Below, in pieces: positions 1-7,166 of a stretch of 14,384 bases of DNA; positions within the stretch are counted from its first letter, which is position 1, and each line of letters begins with the position of its first letter. Origin of the DNA: UBA4719 sp038249115. GTDB lineage: Bacteria; Actinomycetota; Actinomycetes; Actinomycetales; Dermatophilaceae. A model generated the notes under the pieces. The model was not told where the DNA came from. It did not search any database and saw only the letters and a list, made by a program, of their open reading frames with translations. Location of the stretch: assembly GCA_038249115.1 (NCBI GenBank), contig JBBRWQ010000080.1:1-14384 (forward strand), written 5' to 3'. The translations under genes and the position numbers were made by a program.

Positions 1-15
1 GGTGGAGGAACGACG

Positions 16-867
16 ATGGCAAACCCGGTGTTCGACCGGCTCGACAAGCAGATCGCCAAGGGCGACTACGCCACTTTTGATCGCGGATCCTCGGCCACCA
101 CGGCGAGCGCCGGAAGTGGCGTGCAGGACAGCCTCAACTCCAGGCAGCTCCAGGACCTCTACAACCAGCCGTCGGCGCGCCCGGTGCAGATGGGTCGGGT
201 GACCCTGGATGACGTGGTGATGAAGACCCTCGGGCTCTTCTCCATCGTCGTCCTGGTCGCCGCGGCCACCTGGATCACCGTGGCCGACCCTGAACGCCAG
301 CAGCTCAGCCTGCCGCTGATGCTCGGCGGCATGTTCGGAGGCCTGGCGGTCGGCCTGATCATCGCCTTCAAGAAGACCATTAGCGTGCCGCTGATCGTGC
401 TCTATGCGGTGCTTGAAGGGTTGCTCGTCGGGGCGATCAGCATGGTCTTCGAGCAGCTGTATGAGGGAATCGTCACCACTGCGGTGATCGCGACGGTGTC
501 GACCTTCGCCGGGATGTTCCTGGCCTGGAAGTTCGGCATCATCAGGGTGACCGACAAGTCCCGTCGGATCTTCGGCATGGCGATCATGGGCTACCTGCTC
601 TTCAGCCTCGTCAATGTGGCTGCGGCGTTCATGGGTGTCGGCGACGGCTGGGGCTTCGGCGGCAGCGGTCCGATGGGTATCGCCATCTCCGTGCTGGGGG
701 TGGGCCTGGCGTCCTACTCGCTGGCGATCAACTTCGACTCGGTCGACCGTGCGGTCAAGGCTGAGCTGCCCGAGAAGTACTCCTGGCTGATGGCCCACGG
801 GCTGATCGTCACCCTGGTCTGGCTCTACCTCGAGATCCTGCGACTGCTTGCCCGCCTGCGCGAGTGA
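16..867 (+). CDS. Bax inhibitor-1/YccA-like membrane protein
   Basis: An integral membrane protein of the Bax inhibitor-1-like superfamily (the actinobacterial BaxI_1/YccA-like branch), 283 residues, which is normal for the group. The first 70 residues are soluble and polar, rich in Ser, Gln and Asp. Seven hydrophobic helices follow, at roughly residues 71-89, 98-117, 123-145, 152-171, 185-206, 218-238 and 256-276. Acidic residues near the later helices (for example in NFDSVDRAVKAELPEKYSW) match the conserved region of the family. The start is well supported: GGTGGAGG lies 7 bases before the ATG. Bacterial members have been linked to calcium leak or to control of membrane proteases, but the role in actinobacteria is not established. 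Its stop overlaps the next gene's GTG (GTGA), so the two are probably one transcript. It corresponds by position and type to M. tuberculosis Rv1072, from memory. Confidence 0.9.
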   Translation: MANPVFDRLDKQIAKGDYATFDRGSSATTASAGSGVQDSLNSRQLQDLYNQPSARPVQMGRVTLDDVVMKTLGLFSIVVLVAAATWITVADPERQQLSLPLMLGGMFGGLAVGLIIAFKKTISVPLIVLYAVLEGLLVGAISMVFEQLYEGIVTTAVIATVSTFAGMFLAWKFGIIRVTDKSRRIFGMAIMGYLLFSLVNVAAAFMGVGDGWGFGGSGPMGIAISVLGVGLASYSLAINFDSVDRAVKAELPEKYSWLMAHGLIVTLVWLYLEILRLLARLRE

Positions 868-1190
868 CCGTTTCGCACGCCCCGACGTCGCCTGTTCCCC
901 AGGAGGTATCGACCGAGCTACAACGCGTGGTCGAGCGATGGCGTCAGCTGCCCCTTGACCGCGCGCTCTCGTATGCCGGTCGCGTCCGCGCGCTCGTCCA
1001 GTCCCTGGCCGACGGGGTCGCCGAGGCGAAGGGGATGGCGGCGTCGGCGGTTCCGGACTGCGGTCCGGCGACGTTGATGGACCAGCTCACCGTCATGGTC
1101 TACGACGCCAGCGCCGCCGCGGTGACATCGACTGCGCTGATCTCAACGTTGGCGGACGACTTGACGCGCCTGCGTCGAGAGCTGGTCTGA
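864..1190 (+). CDS. Small conserved hypothetical protein coupled to BI-1 gene
   Basis: A 108-residue protein that I do not recognise as a named family. It starts at a GTG inside the stop of the upstream membrane protein gene (GTGA overlap), so it is probably made by translational coupling; there is no separate strong ribosome binding site. It has no membrane segment or signal peptide. The composition suggests a mostly helical, cytosolic protein: residues about 15-60 (ELQRVVERWRQLPLDRAL...) and 70-108 (heavy in Ala, Thr, Leu, ending LADDLTRLRREL) could form a small helical bundle or coiled coil. Proteins of this size behind BI-1-like genes are probably lineage-specific. The gene is convergent with the thiolase and separated from it by 14 bases. 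The reading frame is supported by the tight overlap and by actinobacterial codon use; the function is unknown. Confidence 0.75.
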   Translation: MTVSHAPTSPVPQEVSTELQRVVERWRQLPLDRALSYAGRVRALVQSLADGVAEAKGMAASAVPDCGPATLMDQLTVMVYDASAAAVTSTALISTLADDLTRLRRELV

Positions 1191-1204
1191 CCGGCATACC
1201 CCGC

Positions 1205-2428
1205 TCAGCTGAGCCGCTCGTAGATGATGGCCATGCCCTGGCCACCGCCGACGCACATCGTCTCGAGCCCGAACTGCCCGTCGCGGGTGGCCAGGCCGTT
1301 GAGCAGCGTCGTGGTGATGCGGGCGCCAGTGGAGCCGAACGGGTGGCCGAGGGCGATCGCGCCACCGTGCACGTTGAGCCGGTCAGGGTCGATGCCCAGG
1401 TCGTCCATGGAGGCCAGCACCTGCACGGCGAACGCCTCGTTGATCTCTACCAGGTCCATGTCGTTCATGGTCATGCCCGCACGCGCGAGTGCCTGACGAG
1501 ACGCCTCGACCGGGCCCATGCCCATGATCTCCGGCGACAGGCCGGTCAGACCGGTGGACACGACGCGGGCGAGCGGCGTGAGGCCAAGCTCGCGGGCCTT
1601 GGTGTCGCTCATGATGACGACTGCGGCTGCGCCGTCGTTGAGCGGGCAGCAGTTACCGGCGGTGATGGTGCCGTTCTCGCGGAACACCGGCTTGAGTGCT
1701 GAAACGGCCTCGAGGGTCACGCCGGCGCGCGGGCCGTCATCGGTTGAGACCACGGTGCCGTCCGGCGTGGTGATCGGGGTGATCTCGCGGGCGAAGAAGC
1801 CATCGGCGATGGCCTTCTCCGCGCGGTTCTGGCTGCTGACGCCCCATTCGTCCTGACGAGCCCGTGAGATGCCGCGCAACGTCGCCACGTTCTCCGCGGT
1901 CTGACCCATCGAGAGGTAGACATCGGGCATCAGCCCCAGCTCGCGAGGGTCGGTCCAGGTGCTGTTGTCGGCGGCCATCTGGGCGCTGCGTGCCTGGCTC
2001 TCGGCGAACTTCGGGTTCTGGGTGTCGGCTATCGCCCCACCGGGACCGGCGAAGTCCTTGTAGCGCGACACGCACTCGACTCCGCCGCTGATGAAGATGT
2101 CACCCTCGCCGGCCTTGATCGCGTGGAAGGCCATCCGGGTGGTTTGCACCGAGGACGCGCAGAAGCGGTTGACGGTGGACCCGGGCAGGTGGTCGAAGCC
2201 GGCAAGGATCGCCACGACACGGGCCATGTTGGCGCCCTGCTCGCCCGACGGCTCGGCGCATCCGAGATAGAGGTCCTCGACGAGCCGGGGGTCCAGGCCG
2301 GGGATCTTGGCCAGGACCGCGGTCACCACTGCCGCCGCCAGGTCATCCGGACGGACGTCCTTGAGCGAGCCTTTGAACGCGCGGCCGATGGGGCTTCGGG
2401 CGGTGGAGACGATGACGGCTTCGGACAT
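1205..2428 (-). CDS. Thiolase: acetyl-CoA acetyltransferase / 3-ketoacyl-CoA thiolase (FadA3-like)
   Basis: Catalyses thiolytic cleavage of 3-ketoacyl-CoA, or the reverse Claisen condensation of two acyl-CoAs, in the cytosol. From the chosen start it has 407 residues, typical of the family. The catalytic residues are all present: nucleophile Cys90 in NRFCASS, the NEAFA motif, His362 in GGAIALGHPFGSTGAR, and the second Cys392 in MCVGGGQG. The thiolase is therefore predicted to be active. I chose the ATG at 2428 (MSEAVIVSTARSPIGRAFKG) because this is where the conserved N-terminus begins and GAGGG lies just upstream; a GTG at 2476 would add 16 unrelated residues. The sequence recalls M. tuberculosis FadA3 (Rv1074c), which also sits beside a GDSL esterase and cbs. 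The gene lies 100 bases downstream of the SGNH hydrolase on the same strand and may share its transcript. Substrate chain length cannot be read from the sequence. Confidence 0.93.
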   Translation of the reverse strand: MSEAVIVSTARSPIGRAFKGSLKDVRPDDLAAAVVTAVLAKIPGLDPRLVEDLYLGCAEPSGEQGANMARVVAILAGFDHLPGSTVNRFCASSVQTTRMAFHAIKAGEGDIFISGGVECVSRYKDFAGPGGAIADTQNPKFAESQARSAQMAADNSTWTDPRELGLMPDVYLSMGQTAENVATLRGISRARQDEWGVSSQNRAEKAIADGFFAREITPITTPDGTVVSTDDGPRAGVTLEAVSALKPVFRENGTITAGNCCPLNDGAAAVVIMSDTKARELGLTPLARVVSTGLTGLSPEIMGMGPVEASRQALARAGMTMNDMDLVEINEAFAVQVLASMDDLGIDPDRLNVHGGAIALGHPFGSTGARITTTLLNGLATRDGQFGLETMCVGGGQGMAIIYERLS

Positions 2429-2528
2429 GATTCCCTCGTTCCTTTCGTGGGACAGCTCAAGCGTTCTCGGGACCACTCAAACAGATCGAGCCCGCGGACA
2501 AGAGAGTCGGCCAGACCTGCCGTTGATG

Positions 2529-3635
2529 TTATTGCGGTGACACGCCCTTCGGGGTGTGGGCTTCGTCTCGTGCCGTCGGCGCCGCCTCGCCTGCCGGAAC
2601 CGGTATGCCGACCGGCTCGGCCGTGATGGGGGTCAGCTCGCTTGCGTCCGGGATCGGACGCTGACGTCGGCGCAGGACCATGGCCCAACGTCCTCTCGGA
2701 CCGCGCGGCTGACCCCCGACCGCCGTCGCGCTCACTTCGGTCCCGGCGTCACGGACAGCCTGCACGGCGGCGACTGCAACGGGGTCCACGCGTTCGCCGC
2801 GTCTGATGTCAGGACGGCGGTCGACCTGGTCCGGCCAGAGCCCCAGGGCGTCACAGACACTCGGCAGCAGGACCGCGGCCACCCGGGCATACCCGGCGGG
2901 CGACGGGTGGAACCGGTCATGGCTGAACATCTCGCGTGAGCTTCCGAACTCGCCGCCGAGAAGGTCGCCCAGCGAGACGGTCCGGCCACCGGCCTCGACC
3001 ACGGCGACGGTCTGGGCGGCGGCCAGATCTCGGCTCCATCGACGGGCCAGCAGCCGGAGCGGCTGGGGCACCGGCTCGATGGTGCCAAGGTCGGGACAGG
3101 TCCCGACGATGACCTGACAGTCGATAGCGACAAGGCTGCGGACGGTTTGTTCGAGGTGCCGCACGGCAACGGACTTGTCGATCCGGTGGGTGACGTCGTT
3201 GGCACCGATGAGGATGACGGCGACGTCAGGCGTCGGGACCTCGTCGAGCGCGGAGGCGAGCTGGACGTCCAGGCCCGACGACTCGGCGCCCACGACCGCG
3301 ACGTTGGTCAGCCGGACCGGTCGACCGCTCAACGCCGAGACTCCGTGAGCGATGATGGCGCCGACCGTCTGATGTGCCGCGTCGGCCCCCATGCCCGCAG
3401 CGCTGCTGTCACCAAGCACAAGGAGCTGGAAGGGCTGACCCGGCCCAGCGCCATACACGGCATCGTCGTCGGGGGCACCGTCGAACGGTTGCCCGACGAG
3501 ACGTCTGGCCAGCAGCGTCTCGGCCTTGAGCACGCCGTAGCCCACGAGACCGATCGCGCCAATCCCTGCAGCACCGATCCCGCCGCCGTAGGCAGCCGTC
3601 GCCGCGATCTTGCGCGCGCGTCGTGCCCTGCCCAT
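2529..3635 (-). CDS. Membrane-anchored SGNH/GDSL-family hydrolase
   Basis: A probable esterase or lipase of the SGNH hydrolase family, acting at the outer face of the membrane. All four blocks are visible: block I GDS with the nucleophile Ser77 (LLVLGDSSAAG), block II Gly in NVAVVGAESSG, block III GAND with Asn146, and block V with Asp240 and His243 (DRFHPSPAGYA). A basic stretch (GRARRARK) precedes a Gly/Ala-rich hydrophobic segment at about residues 15-37, which looks like an uncleaved signal anchor. After about residue 270 comes a roughly 100-residue Pro/Arg/Ala-rich tail of low complexity, probably disordered. I chose the ATG at 3635 because AAGGGG lies 8 bases upstream; a TTG at 3671 would add 12 residues. 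It resembles M. tuberculosis Rv1075c, described as a GDSL-like esterase, and has the same neighbours. The substrate is unknown; a cell-envelope ester is plausible. Confidence 0.9.
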   Translation of the reverse strand: MGRARRARKIAATAAYGGGIGAAGIGAIGLVGYGVLKAETLLARRLVGQPFDGAPDDDAVYGAGPGQPFQLLVLGDSSAAGMGADAAHQTVGAIIAHGVSALSGRPVRLTNVAVVGAESSGLDVQLASALDEVPTPDVAVILIGANDVTHRIDKSVAVRHLEQTVRSLVAIDCQVIVGTCPDLGTIEPVPQPLRLLARRWSRDLAAAQTVAVVEAGGRTVSLGDLLGGEFGSSREMFSHDRFHPSPAGYARVAAVLLPSVCDALGLWPDQVDRRPDIRRGERVDPVAVAAVQAVRDAGTEVSATAVGGQPRGPRGRWAMVLRRRQRPIPDASELTPITAEPVGIPVPAGEAAPTARDEAHTPKGVSPQ

Positions 3636-3670
3636 GCCGTTAGCCCCTTCGCCGTTGGTGTTCTCCCACA

Positions 3671-3701
3671 ACCGTAACGAGGGGGCGCAAGGTTTTGTCC
3701 C
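3671..3701 (-). promoter_or_regulatory. Possible promoter of the SGNH hydrolase-thiolase transcript
   Basis: On the minus strand, TACGGT (complement of 3671-3676) fits the actinobacterial -10 pattern TANNNT. GGGACA (complement of 3696-3701) lies 19 bases further upstream and matches the second half of TTGACA. The spacing is slightly long, so this is only a candidate. It sits in the 132-base divergent region between the hydrolase and cbs starts. Confidence 0.3.
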
Positions 3702-3755
3702 GAATTCGGCAACCGGCCAGGCGGAGCGCGGTCACGTGTCGTGTCCGGAGTCTGG

Positions 3756-3768
3756 GACGATAGCGGCG
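3756..3768 (+). promoter_or_regulatory. Putative -10 element of leaderless cbs
   Basis: GACGAT (3756-3761) matches the relaxed actinobacterial -10 form with A at position 2 and T at position 6. It ends exactly 6 bases before the GTG start at 3768, so transcription would begin at or next to the start codon. No Shine-Dalgarno sequence is visible before this GTG, which fits a leaderless mRNA. No convincing -35 element is seen. Confidence 0.4.
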
Positions 3769-5162
3769 TGAAATATGCCGAGAACATCGCCGACCTCGTC
3801 GGGAACACACCCCTGGTCAAGCTGAACCGTGTGGTCAGGGACGCCGACGGCCGAGACGTCGTTGCCTGCACCGTCCTGGCCAAGGTGGAGTACATGAACC
3901 CGGGGGGGTCGGTCAAGGATCGCATCGCCGTTCGGATGATCGACGCGGCGGAGGCCTCCGGTGAGCTCAAGCCTGGTGGCACCATCGTGGAGCCCACCTC
4001 GGGCAACACCGGCGTCGGGCTGGCGCTGATCGCCCAGCGCCGCGGATACAAGTGCGTCTTCGTCTGCCCCGACAAGGTGAGCGAGGACAAGCGCAACGTC
4101 CTCAAGGCCTACGGTGCCGAGGTCGTCGTGACCCCCACCGCACTACGGCCGGAACACCCTGACTCCTACTACTCAGTGAGCGACCGGCTGGCCAAGGAGA
4201 TCGAGGGCGGCTGGAAGCCCGACCAGTACTCCAACCCCGAAGGTCCCATGAGCCACTACCTGTCGACCGGCCCTGAGATTTGGGCCGACACCGACGGCAA
4301 GGTCACGCATTTCGTCGCCGGCATCGGCACTGGTGGCACGATCACCGGCACCGCCCGCTACCTGCTCGAGGTCTCGGCCGACCGCCCCGGCGGCAGGGTG
4401 CAGATCATCGGCGCCGACCCGGAGGGCTCGGTCTACTCTGGCGGCACCGGCCGTCCGTACCTCGTAGAAGGTGTTGGCGAGGACATGTGGCCGCGCGCCT
4501 ATGACCCGTCCGTCGTGGACCAGGTCATCGCGGTGTCCGACGCCGAGTCCTTTGCGATGACCCGGCGGCTGGCACGCGAGGAGGGGCTTCTCGTCGGCGG
4601 TTCCTGCGGTATGGCGGTCATCGCGGCCTTGCGTGCGGCCCGCGACCTGCCGGCCGATGCTGTCGTGGTGGTGCTCCTGCCGGACAGTGGCCGCGGCTAC
4701 CTGTCCAAGATCTTTGACGACACCTGGATGGCGTCCTACGGCTTCCTCCACCAGAACGGCGAGCGCACGGTCGGAGAGATCCTCAAGGCCAAGGCTGGTG
4801 ACCTCCCGGCGCTGGTGCACACGCACCCGACCGAGACGGTTCGCGACGCGATCGCGATCCTGCGTGAGTACGGCGTCTCGCAGATGCCCGTCGTGAACGC
4901 GGAGCCACCGGTCGTGGTTGGCGAGGTCGTCGGCTCGGTCAGTGAACGCGACCTGCTGTCCGCGCTGTTCGCCGGCACGGCACATCTTGCTGATCCGGTG
5001 GCGAAACACCTGAGCTCGGCGATGCCACTGGTCGGTGCAGGTGAGCCGGTGTCGACGGCTCGTCAGATCCTCGAGACCGAGGACGCGTTCCTGGTGGTCA
5101 GCGACGGTAAGCCCGTTGGCGTGCTCAGCCGCGCCGATCTGTTGGGCTTCCTCGTCGACTGA
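3768..5162 (+). CDS. cbs: Cystathionine beta-synthase
   Basis: A pyridoxal-phosphate enzyme of the transsulfuration pathway that condenses homocysteine with serine to cystathionine, in the cytosol. From the GTG at 3768 it has 464 residues, which is my recollection of the length of M. tuberculosis Rv1077, and long stretches are recognisable as the same protein. The catalytic domain (about 1-330) carries the PLP lysine Lys50 in PGGSVKDR, the substrate loop TSGNTG at 78-82, and the phosphate-binding GIGTGGTITG at 186-194. Two CBS domains follow at about 335-390 and 405-464 (HPTETVRDAIAILREYGVSQ and the final KPVGVLSRADLLGFL), which in related enzymes bind adenosyl ligands or control stability. 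A longer start at 3741 is unlikely, because the homologous N-terminus begins at KYAENIADLVGNTPLVKLN. It is divergent from the hydrolase and convergent with the methyltransferase. A cysteine synthase role is less likely given the CBS pair. Confidence 0.96.
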   Translation: MKYAENIADLVGNTPLVKLNRVVRDADGRDVVACTVLAKVEYMNPGGSVKDRIAVRMIDAAEASGELKPGGTIVEPTSGNTGVGLALIAQRRGYKCVFVCPDKVSEDKRNVLKAYGAEVVVTPTALRPEHPDSYYSVSDRLAKEIEGGWKPDQYSNPEGPMSHYLSTGPEIWADTDGKVTHFVAGIGTGGTITGTARYLLEVSADRPGGRVQIIGADPEGSVYSGGTGRPYLVEGVGEDMWPRAYDPSVVDQVIAVSDAESFAMTRRLAREEGLLVGGSCGMAVIAALRAARDLPADAVVVVLLPDSGRGYLSKIFDDTWMASYGFLHQNGERTVGEILKAKAGDLPALVHTHPTETVRDAIAILREYGVSQMPVVNAEPPVVVGEVVGSVSERDLLSALFAGTAHLADPVAKHLSSAMPLVGAGEPVSTARQILETEDAFLVVSDGKPVGVLSRADLLGFLVD

Positions 5163-5173
5163 CCGTCCAGGCC

Positions 5174-6331
5174 TCAGCGCCGCGTCGACACCGTGACCGT
5201 GAACTTCTCGTTGCTGCCCACGACTCGGGTCGGCCCGACCGTACGGGTCAGCGCTCTGTCATAGGCGAGATGCGAGTTGAACACTGTCCACAGCTCGCCG
5301 CCGGGGGCGAGCACGCGCCCAGCCGCGTCAAACAGACGCAGGGCCGCCCCGGCGTACACCGAGGTGCCGATGTGAAACGGCGGGTTGCACACGATCAGGT
5401 CGACGCTGGCATCAGTCAGAGTGGACATCGCGTCGTCGCGCAGGACCCGCACACGTTCGGTCAACCCGTTGGCCGCCGCGGTGGCAGCCGCCGATGACAC
5501 TGCGGCCGACGACTGGTCGGTGGCGAGCACGCTCAGCATCGGGCGGTCCCGGGCCAGAGCCGCGGCCAGGACACCGCTGCCACAACCGAGGTCCACAACT
5601 GTCGCAGCAGTCGGGTGCATCCGGTCGAGATAGCCCAGGAGGAGACGAGTCCCCATGTCGACTTTTGTCCCCCCGAATGCGCCGCCATGGGCACAGACCC
5701 ACAGGTCGAGGTCGAGATGGTGCTGTCGCATGGGGTATGCCGTCGCGCCGAGCTCCGCGGCCGGCCGAGGGCCGCTGGCCATCAGGACGCGGGACTTCTG
5801 CTGCGCCAGCGATGCCCGTACGTCGGTGAAGCACTCGTTGAGCACATCGTTCATGGTGCGCGTCATGTGCTTGACCCGGCCGCCGAGGAACATGGTGATC
5901 TCGGCGTCTGCATGGACAGCCGCCAGCTGGGCGATCTCGCGGAGCGCTTCGAGATGTTTGGGGAGCTGGCCGATGACGACCGAGGCCCCGGCGAAGAGCT
6001 CTGGTGCCATGGGCAGGTGCCGGAACCCGTCGGTCAGCCCCGCCCGAGTCGCGCCGAGCTCCGCTCGAATGGCGTTGTGTCTCGAGGCTTGTTCGCCGGT
6101 GATGGGGTCCTGATGCACTCGGACGTCGTCGGCAGCGTGCAGCGCGATCGCCCCGAGCGTCATCGCGCCGTAGCGGTCTCCGACGACGACGACCCGGCCG
6201 GCGCCAGCTGTCTCGATGTCAGCACCGGCCTCGGTCAGGACGAGTCGGTCGGTCGCATCGACGGCCACGAGGTTGTCTGCCTCAAGGTCGGGAAAGCGTC
6301 TCAGGAGCGCGAAGTCGAAGGCTTGGCTCAT
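5174..6331 (-). CDS. RlmG/RsmC-type class I rRNA (guanine-N2) methyltransferase
   Basis: A SAM-dependent methyltransferase of the RsmC/RlmG group, which methylates the N2 of guanine in rRNA. It has 385 residues, close to E. coli RlmG (about 378). The layout is the two-domain one of the family: a degenerate N-terminal Rossmann-like domain (about 1-190) and a catalytic C-terminal domain. The catalytic half has SAM motif I VVDLGCGSGVL at 245-255, motif IV NPPFH at 316-320, and the late HLAYDRAL and NEKFTVTV segments typical of RlmG/RsmC. Which nucleotide it modifies, in 16S or 23S rRNA, cannot be told from sequence. The ATG at 6331 begins the conserved region; its ribosome binding site is weak. 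It lies 29 bases behind msrA on the same strand and is probably cotranscribed with it. It is convergent with cbs, 11 bases away, with no visible terminator between. Confidence 0.85.
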   Translation of the reverse strand: MSQAFDFALLRRFPDLEADNLVAVDATDRLVLTEAGADIETAGAGRVVVVGDRYGAMTLGAIALHAADDVRVHQDPITGEQASRHNAIRAELGATRAGLTDGFRHLPMAPELFAGASVVIGQLPKHLEALREIAQLAAVHADAEITMFLGGRVKHMTRTMNDVLNECFTDVRASLAQQKSRVLMASGPRPAAELGATAYPMRQHHLDLDLWVCAHGGAFGGTKVDMGTRLLLGYLDRMHPTAATVVDLGCGSGVLAAALARDRPMLSVLATDQSSAAVSSAAATAAANGLTERVRVLRDDAMSTLTDASVDLIVCNPPFHIGTSVYAGAALRLFDAAGRVLAPGGELWTVFNSHLAYDRALTRTVGPTRVVGSNEKFTVTVSTRR

Positions 6332-6360
6332 CGAGGACAGCCTGCCATCGGTGAGCCGGC

Positions 6361-7059
6361 CTAGTTCGGCGGGAGGACGTCCGTCTGGGCCGGCGCCTGG
6401 TCCTGGCGAACCAGGCCGACCGGGCAGGTCATGCCGTTCGGCCCATGGTTGCAGTAGCCGCCGGGGTTCTTGTGGAGGTACTGCTGGTGGTAGTCCTCGG
6501 CGTAGTAGAAGCTGCCGGCGGCATCGGCGGACCGGACCTCTGTCGTGATGTCACCAAAACCGTTCTGCCGCAACACACCCTGGAACGCGTCACGTGTTGC
6601 CGTTGCCGCCGCCTCCTGCCCCGGGGTGGTCCAGTAGATCGCGCTGCGGTACTGGGTGCCGCGGTCGTTGCCCTGGCGGAAGCCCTGCGTCGGGTCGTGG
6701 TTCTCCCAGAACTCTTTGAGCAGAAGCTCCGGGGAGGTGAGCGACGCGTCATACGCAATCAGCACCGCCTCGGTGTGCCCGCTGCGGCCGCTGCACACCT
6801 CTTCGTAGGTCGCGTTGGGGGTGTGGCCGCCCATGTAGCCGACCGCGGTGGTCACCACGCCGGGGAGCTTCCAGAAGATGCGCTCGGCACCCCAGAAACA
6901 GCCCATCGCGACATACAGGACCTCGGTGCCGGCTGGCCAGGGACCATGCATCGAGGTGCCCAGCACCTCGTGGCGGTCGGGGATGCCCGGCAGGGGTGTG
7001 CTCCGTCCGGGCAGGGCGTCGTCAGGGGCGGTCAGGGTGCGCTTTTCGGATCCAAACAT
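6361..7059 (-). CDS. msrA: Peptide-methionine (S)-S-oxide reductase MsrA
   Basis: Reduces the S-epimer of methionine sulfoxide in proteins and as free amino acid, using thioredoxin; cytosolic. It has 232 residues. The active-site motif is MGCFWGAERIFW with catalytic Cys54. GYMGG and the substrate-binding EVCSGRSGHTEAV segment follow, then YYAEDYHQQYLHKNPGGYC. Two recycling cysteines, Cys203 and Cys212 (CNHGPNGMTC), match the three-cysteine E. coli-type enzyme in position and spacing. The N-terminal extension of about 45 residues before the catalytic core is also usual for that type. The ATG at 7059 is the natural start; upstream I see no strong ribosome binding site, and GAGACT ending 6 bases before the ATG could be a weak -10 of a leaderless transcript. 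It is divergent from the LacI-type regulator and upstream of the methyltransferase. Confidence 0.96.
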   Translation of the reverse strand: MFGSEKRTLTAPDDALPGRSTPLPGIPDRHEVLGTSMHGPWPAGTEVLYVAMGCFWGAERIFWKLPGVVTTAVGYMGGHTPNATYEEVCSGRSGHTEAVLIAYDASLTSPELLLKEFWENHDPTQGFRQGNDRGTQYRSAIYWTTPGQEAAATATRDAFQGVLRQNGFGDITTEVRSADAAGSFYYAEDYHQQYLHKNPGGYCNHGPNGMTCPVGLVRQDQAPAQTDVLPPN

Positions 7060-7079
7060 TAGTCAAGTCTCACATGATT

Positions 7080-7089
7080 CGACCGGTCG
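7080..7089. promoter_or_regulatory. Palindrome CGACCGGTCG, candidate regulator site
   Basis: A perfect 10-base palindrome with a central CpG, in the 107-base divergent region between msrA and the LacI-family gene. LacI-family operators are usually symmetric about a central CpG, so it could be the regulator's own site. Short GC-rich palindromes are frequent by chance in such a genome, so support is modest. Confidence 0.3.
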
Positions 7090-7108
7090 GTGTCCAGTCG
7101 TTCACATA

Positions 7109-7120
7109 GGGTTCGAATCC
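7109..7120. promoter_or_regulatory. Near-palindrome GGGTTCGAATCC, candidate LacI-type operator
   Basis: Twelve bases symmetric about a central CpG with one mismatched pair (10 of 12 bases symmetric). It lies about 50 bases before the LacI-family start and about 50 bases from the msrA start. The form (inverted half-sites joined at CG) is what LacI-family proteins usually bind. It also resembles a tRNA T-loop, but no tRNA is present here. Confidence 0.3.
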
Positions 7121-7166
7121 GGGATACCGGTCAGCTTCCGGTGCCAGGAGTCCGGGAAGGCAAGCC

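Noticed and set aside
2429..2476. Longer thiolase start at GTG 2476
   Set aside because: The extra 16 residues are not thiolase-like, and the ATG at 2428 has a ribosome binding site and the family N-terminus.
3733..3738. CACGTG palindrome upstream of cbs
   Set aside because: Only six bases and expected by chance; no second copy or flanking symmetry to support an operator.
4173..5009. 278-residue minus-strand open frame inside cbs
   Set aside because: Antisense shadow of a strongly conserved enzyme, with no recognisable domain.
5155..5192. GTCGAC repeated at the cbs stop and in the methyltransferase end as an inverted repeat
   Set aside because: Six-base palindromes spaced about 24 bases apart in GC-rich coding sequence; no T-run, so not a terminator.
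7108..7125. GGTTCGAATCC looks like a tRNA T-loop
   Set aside because: The flanking stem fails after two or three pairs, and there is no acceptor stem, anticodon arm or D-arm upstream. Not a tRNA, and no integration-site features are near.
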